Positions 58,465 to 64,000 of a stretch of 64,000 bases of DNA are shown here, in pieces. Position 1 is the stretch's first letter. Every line of letters begins with the position of its first letter. This stretch comes from Sesamum alatum (lineage: Eukaryota > Streptophyta > Magnoliopsida > Lamiales > Pedaliaceae), in the NCBI GenBank assembly GCA_034509735.1, contig JACGWO010000001.1, positions 35,777,966-35,841,965 of the forward strand, written 5' to 3'. A model generated the notes under the pieces. It made no database searches. It was not told the origin of the DNA and worked only from the letters and a program-made list of their open reading frames with translations. The translations under genes and the position numbers were made by a program.

Positions 58465-58985
58465 GATATGAAAAATGAATAGACTTGGTGGAATATATAT
58501 TAGATTTTCAAATGTATCATGAATAATTAAATTCAACTTCCATTATATGCTTACCGCTGATTTGAGTATTATACAATGGATGCATGTGAGTATTCAATGT
58601 GCGCAAATCTTATTGTACTTTACTTTTTTTAAGGAAATCTTTTAGTTGTATATGGTCAATACAAAGAAATATGAACTAACAGCAATGCATCATTAAAATA
58701 ATAACCTGAGCCCTACTCATTCGACCTCTTTCCCAATCACCCTAGTCTCTTTTCTAAATCAACTAAACCTTGACTTATTTACTTTATTACTTAAATCTGA
58801 AGAAAAGAAATACGAAATTTATAAGCATAAATTTAATGAGGTCAGTGTGAGTGCACGTGGAAGAAAATACTAATAACAAAAAAAAGTCTATCAAAATAAT
58901 AAATATAATATATTGATTGGCAATAATATAAATCAAGTATGTGATGAATATCACTATATATTTCCTAAAAAAATCATTTACTATC
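58465..58985. repeat. Diverged intergenic duplication, copy 2
   Basis: Counterpart of 55755-57070 without its internal MITE. No gene recognised. Confidence 0.62.
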
Positions 58986-59146
58986 TTATCCTCCTTCCAA
59001 GGTGATGGGGGGAAATTCGGAAAGAACAGTAGCCTAAGCACGTGCACCAAACGAACGCAAGAAGCTTAACAAAAACAAGGAAATAAAGAGTAAACTTTCT
59101 TTATTCCTTTAAAAAGTATCCCAAACAATAAAGTTCACCCCCTATT
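58986..59146. other. Unassigned DNA before element H
   Basis: A short minus-strand ORF passes through but is not recognisable. The last five bases CTATT would be the H target duplication; its partner is outside the window. Confidence 0.45.
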
Positions 59147-61368
59147 TGTTAGAATAGGTGACCAAAAAGCCAATAGGTTTGGCGATTTGTAACCTATCTG
59201 ACAACTTGATGTAAATGTAATATTATTATGTGATGAATAAGATGAGTGTTCGTCACCAATGGTACCTTCTTTGTTGCGCTCATCTTACATTTGTTAAAAT
59301 GGTGTTTAACTTATATCGCAACAAAGCCCACAGATCATGGTTAACAACTCGTGCACTTGGGCCACGCATTGGATGGTGGTCATGAAACCAACTGATTAAG
59401 AGTTGGGTCTGAAACGTTCCAAGTCGAGGACCTCGAGACAGGGCATCGAGAGTCCTATTGAGACTTACGTCAAGAGTCGTGTTCATTGGATGAGTGCCGT
59501 GTTTCATCGGCGACAGGCGTGGGACGCCTACACGATCTTGATGGGTTGGTCGACTGGGGTCGAGCCGACTGGACTGACTCGCGGGGATCATCATATGGAA
59601 GCCTTGGAGGCTTGGTCGGTATGATTGGTTTTCCCCAGTTCCGATAGTACGGGAGTAATCCTCAGACTTGAGGAATCATGACAGTCGCGTGCACATGATG
59701 GTTGTATCTTGGATCTGGCGAGAGGTAATCATTCTGTAAGATGATTATCATAAGCTTTGTCCAGTGCAGTCGGAATGTGTAGCGAGGACGGTGGATTCCA
59801 AGAAGAGGATCCGTCCCCTGTCAGTATGTGACAGAGGTATCTCCTATCCACTCGGAGACACGTTCATGTTGTTTGAAGCTGTGGCCACAGTGGTTGATCA
59901 AACAAGGAATGGTTTCCTGTGTCGACGCAATGAAGCATACGTGGTCTCGAGTATTAAGCATAGATGCCTAGTCAAGGATGGGAACCGACGCCCAATTCCA
60001 TACCCTAGACTAAGACCGGGAGACGGTAGACGGAAGGATCGTACCCGTACGAAATCGGCGCCTAAATGTTCATGCCAATTCACCTAGTTTCTAGTGCCAT
60101 GGACCGTTGCTAGACGGCCACCCATGGTAACGGGCCCTTGTGGGACACGGGCCCAAGTCTAGCTGAGGGTGAACCTAAAAGGTCACTCAAAAATCACCGA
60201 GGAGTTTGAGAGATTGACTTGGAGTCAATCTCGAAGGATAAAATAAGTAATTGGATTACTTAAGGGAAAGTCCATTGGATGGACGGGCCGATATTGTATC
60301 GGGCTTTCGTTTAATCGGTAAATTAAATTTTCGATTAAATATGGAAAGTTGAGACGTTGGATCTTTTAATTGGATTAAAAGATCAACGGGAATAATTTAA
60401 ATGGACATTAAATTGGATTTAATGTTGGATTCGTCGTAATTGGATTACGATAAAACCCGATCCGTTAAATTATCCCCGAGAGGAGAAATAATTCCTATTT
60501 TGGAATAGGAAGAAGTTGGACTTCTTCCCTTAATTAAACATGGCCGACATGCTCCCTTGGAGGAAGCAAAATCAGCCATGTTTCATGCTAGGTGGTATGT
60601 TGACTTATCTCTTTTGGAAAGAGACAAATCAACTCCAATCAAGCTCTTCCCTTTTGGTATGATTTGATCATACCATAAATTTTGGTAGGCTTGATTGAAG
60701 AATTGATGGTGATTGATTGGAATGAATCTAGACATCCTTGGATGAACCTAGACACATTCCAATAATCACATTAATTATGTATACATATTAGAATATACAA
60801 CACCAAGCAAAGGTGATTCATTATTCATCTTTTTCTAGGAAAAAGAGAAGACAAAAATCCTCTCCTCTCTATCAAACTCTCGGGCTCTCTCCCTCTCTTA
60901 CACTTGTGTTCTTCACTTGATTTTGAATCAAGAAGAAGAACAAAGTAAGTTTAATAGAGCACTAATTCATAGTGTTCTTCTCTTAAACCGATTCCTTCTT
61001 AAACCCGTTCTTTTCTAGCAAGAAGAACGTATGTTTCTTTCGGTGTGGTGTGGATCACCTTTGGAGAATCCATACGTTTGGATTTCGTGAGCATTCCGGA
61101 GAAGGAACAACGCAAGTAGCCGGGACCATACACTAAATAATCAAAGGTAACGGTTTTATTACGCTTTGATTGATTTAATATACATCTATGACCTATGTGT
61201 TTAAATATATGTTTCTAATATTTACACATCCTACATCGAACGCCCGGTTGAGCACCCAAGGGTACACCCCTTGGGATTCGTATTTTAAATTAGATTTGAT
61301 TTAATTTACGCACTTTTCACGCTTTCTTGCTTCCGCTCGCGCTCCCGGGCGGATCCGCTTGTCCTTCA
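59147..61368 (+). repeat. 5' LTR of element H (2222 bp)
   Basis: TGTTAGAATAGGTGACC...GGATCCGCTTGTCCTTCA. It has the U3 hairpin block (60078-60141; arms CCGTTGC and GTAACGG), the CTGTGGCCACAG palindrome (59879-59890) and CT-rich R/U5 (about 60860-60900). The TATA candidate is ATGTATACATAT (60776-60787), weakly supported. Confidence 0.92.
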
Positions 61369-61370
61369 AG

Positions 61371-61382
61371 TGGTATCAGAGC
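61371..61382 (+). other. Primer-binding site of element H
   Basis: TGGTATCAGAGC, complementary to initiator tRNA-Met, two bases after the LTR. Confidence 0.92.
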
Positions 61383-63104
61383 CCGGTTCGATGTAAGGGG
61401 CATAGATCTATGTGTTTGGCATGATCTACTTGCTTTTAACGGTTTTATTGGCATGTTAGATTGTATAAATATATGAGTAATATGATAATTCAATTATTTG
61501 GATTTAATGGACTTTTGGCATGCTTTATTTTATTAGATTGGATCTAAAATTGCATGCTTATTTTCAGAATAATATTAATGTTATTGTGCTGAAACAGTTT
61601 TGAAAAAAAAAAAAAATTCAATCAGACCGGCAGTGGCCGCGCGCAGGCGGGCGCCTGCGCGTGCGGCCGGCCGGCCAGCACAATGGCTGTGCCGTTTTGT
61701 GCCGTTTTTCGACTTTTTTCCGAAAAATTTGATTTTCTGTAATTTCTGCACAATATTCTTAAAATATGTTAATTTTGCATTTTTGATTTTGGAATAATTG
61801 GATTATTCCTTGAATTAAATTTGCTTAATTAATTTGGGATTAATACATGCATTGGATGCATTGTTTAAAATGTCCATTAAATTTGAAATTTGAATTTTGC
61901 ATATTATTTGTATGTTTATGCTTTTGTGATATTGGACATCACTTGGGTATTTGGAATATCCATTGGTTATTTGGAATAATTGTGTTATGTGAGTTGATGG
62001 AATCAACTTGGGATGATCACAAGAGCCCTAGACCTTATGTATGGATGAATGTATGATCATTTATTTTCTGTTGGGTGGGGCCTGCGTGCCTCTTGTTTTT
62101 GGGACTATCATCTCCCGTATTTTTCAGCCTCATGATGTTAAGGCTTGTTTTCTTTATTACCGATGTATTACTTTTAGTTGTAATGAGAGTAGATAGGATT
62201 GATGAGGTTTTAATTTTAACAAGCAATTGGAATCGGAGACCGCAAGGAGAAGCATCAAGGCGTGAAACAAGAAGCACTTGAAGGCCCATTGGAATGACAA
62301 TGGGTTTATTATTATTGTAATAATTTAGAACCACCTTAGACAGACCATAGACTCACTGCGGGCTCAGTGGCTCGCATAGGTTGGGCTTGTGATCATCCTA
62401 ACAGGGGTATGCTATGTTTTATGCATGCGGCGTTTTTATTTATCGCTTTAAATATTGGATATTTATGCATGCTAAAACACCATAATGTGATGAGGTCTCG
62501 GTCACACTTAAACTCTCATTTGGTTGGACCAAATTAAATATTAGGCCCAGAACGGACTTGGATCAAAATGGTATTTATGATCTGTCCGAGCCTTCCATCC
62601 ACAGCAATGTGGTGAGGAAGCTACCACTATCCAAGTGTGGTCTCACGAGTCGTGCCACACTTGGACTAGGGGAAAGCTGCACCATTGTTGTGAACAAAAA
62701 GACTGCGCTCGCTGTTTCCCTGTCTCACGAGTCGTGGGGAGAGACAGTTTGAGGCATGATTTGGTTGATGGGTCGGGCCCAACACTGAGTAACATGGTTC
62801 GCTTGGAGTCCTCGGAACCATGCGAATAGGTGAGGCAAAATATCTTGGGAATCTCATTGGATGAAAATGATATTGGATATCTCCCACGAGGTCTTTTTCA
62901 TGTGAATCGTAAAAGCGGGGCATGGAGATTACGCTTGTGGATCCCAAGCCCACTAGGAAATGGTTTTCCGAAACTCCGCTTGAGAGTAGCGGACTTTCGT
63001 ATAAATAGTGGGAGGGTTAAAGACTAAAAGACCAAGTCTTCAACTTGAACAATAATATTACCATCATCTGCTAATTTTTGCTTTACATTTTCATTAATGT
63101 AGAT
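61383..63104 (+). other. Untranslated leader of element H
   Basis: GC-rich island 61627-61700 including hairpin CGCGCAGGCG / CGCCTGCGCG (61640-61661). Inverted repeat module GGATGATCACAAGAGCCC (62011-62028) and GGGCTTGTGATCATCC (62383-62398). CACTG..CAGTG hairpin near 62354-62370. Paired quasi-palindrome at 62641-62655 and 62723-62737. No coding. Confidence 0.75.
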
Positions 63105-64000
63105 ATGTCTAAGAACCCATTAACCATGATTCTCGAGACTAACAAATTCAATGGAACGAACTACTCGGACTGGCTGAGAAACTTGAGGATTGTCCTCGGT
63201 TTCGAGAACCAAGGCTACATCTTGGACGAGCCGCCACCGAGCGACTTACCGGAGGGGACCACGCCTGAAGAACGTTTGACGTTTGAGAAATGGCATGAGG
63301 ACAACCGGAAAGTACGCAGTATCATACTGGCTTCGATGTCTAACGACATCCAGAAGCAGTATGAGAGGCTGGACAACGTCTCCGCAATAATGCTCCACAT
63401 GAACGAGGTTTATGCGGTTCCGGATAGCATATTAGATATGCCGCCACAAAAGCATTCTTTGGCACCAAGCTCGCTGAAGGAGCGTCTGTACAGAGTCATG
63501 GGGTCAAGATGCTCTCCCTAGTGGAGAAACTTGAGGACCTTAAAGTTGGGCTTAATAATGACACGTACATTGACGTGATCCTCCAGTCGCTTCCTCCATC
63601 CTATGACCCGTTTGTTGTAAACTACAACATGAACGGACTTGAGAAGTCTATTCATGAGTTGATCAACATGCTGGTCCAATACGAGGCAACGACCCACAAG
63701 TCGGCGCCAGCGGTATTGATAGGAGAGGCTTCAACCTCCAAGGCGAATGGCAAGAGGGCCGGACGCTGGAAGAGGAAGAAGGGCAAAGGGAAGACGGTTG
63801 CGGCCCCTGCTCGCGCTCCAAGCGTCCCTGTTGCTCCGATTGGACCGAGCAAAAGGAAAGGGAAGACCCGTGGTTCTCAGCGGTCCAAGGCAAATGATGT
63901 CTACATGCATTGCCAAGGGAAAGGGCATTGGAAGAGGGAGTGCCCACAACTCCTCTCCAACCTAGGTATGTTTGTGGTTGAAGTAAATATGATTACTAAT
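63105..64000 (+). pseudogene. Element H gag (partial, frameshifted)
   Basis: ATG 63105 (MSKNPLTMILETNKFNGTNY). A one-base deletion of G near 63428 relative to E's gag alignment shifts the frame, which otherwise continues in another frame through DVILQSLPPSYDPF, the Lys/Gly-rich tail and the zinc knuckle, to the window edge. The knuckle reads YMHCQGKGHWKREC, so its first Cys is Tyr. Both lesions suggest inactivity, unless the indel is an assembly error. Confidence 0.9.

Larger units (their letters stand above)
59147..64000 (+). mobile_element. Ty1/copia retrotransposon H (3' part outside window)
   Basis: Plus-strand element: 5' LTR 59147-61368, PBS 61371-61382, leader, gag, then the window ends just at the protease start (VEVNMITN). 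It belongs with B and F by LTR 3' end and gag (MSKNPLTM). Confidence 0.94.

Noticed and set aside
59142..59146. CTATT as target duplication of H
   Set aside because: The 3' end of H is outside the window, so it cannot be confirmed.
59280..60087. ORFs of about 100 aa in element H LTR
   Set aside because: Same frames occur by chance in conserved LTR sequence of B and F. LTR U3 is non-coding.

Overview
This is a plant nuclear genome window, almost certainly from a dicot. About 90% of it is transposable elements and it holds one recognisable host gene. That gene encodes a class II plant small-molecule O-methyltransferase in two exons (minus strand, 49967-52426). Its protein most resembles flavonoid/isoflavonoid-type O-methyltransferases, including those of Lamiaceae. 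The Lamiales placement is inference from remembered family sequences, not from a search.

Left part (1-40689): a nested set of LTR retrotransposons. The oldest host is a decayed Ty1/copia element (here 'D', plus strand). Its integrase, reverse transcriptase and RNase H survive as separate islands at 8081-8508, 24902-26479 and 39598-39830, followed by a probable 3' LTR at 40328-40689. Four insertions lie in D. E (plus, 1-7548) has its 5' LTR outside the window. An 8-bp-TSD MITE lies at 7577-8034. B (minus, 8509-24896, TSD GTTAT) itself contains A (minus, 10294-16582, TSD AGTTC). C (minus, 26480-39592, TSD ATGGG) itself carries a PIF/Harbinger-like MITE (31788-32558, TSD TTA), a piece of a foreign LTR (34303-34953) and a gypsy-type solo LTR (36044-38125, TSD GAGAG). 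A contains a 500-N assembly gap.

Middle (41030-49177): a 5'-truncated L1-type LINE on the minus strand with a 13-bp TSD. It is broken by two solo copia LTRs (F 42185-44401, TSD GCTTG; G 45885-47860, TSD ATAAG) and a 9-bp-TSD MITE (48604-48978).

Right part: the O-methyltransferase gene has a MITE in its intron (50513-50889). A 2.7-kb foldback element (52471-55182) starts 44 bp before its ATG, inside a TATATATA tract. Then come a miniature CACTA element (55455-55730), further MITEs, a tandem array of ~170-178-bp units (57428-58116), a diverged duplication of intergenic DNA, and finally copia element H (plus, from 59147, running off the window at 64000).

A, B, C, E, F, G and H form one large copia clade. 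They have ~2-2.2-kb LTRs beginning TGTTAGAATAGGTGACC; the four visible PBSs match initiator-tRNA-Met, and the proteins are closely related. The LTR 3' ends fall into several subfamilies. The long untranslated leaders of this clade share structured modules not explained by coding (an inverted-repeat-bounded block, a paired quasi-palindrome, a GC-rich island), and the U3 carries a conserved hairpin with compatible base changes. These are the most interesting non-coding signals, with the foldback element at the O-methyltransferase promoter.
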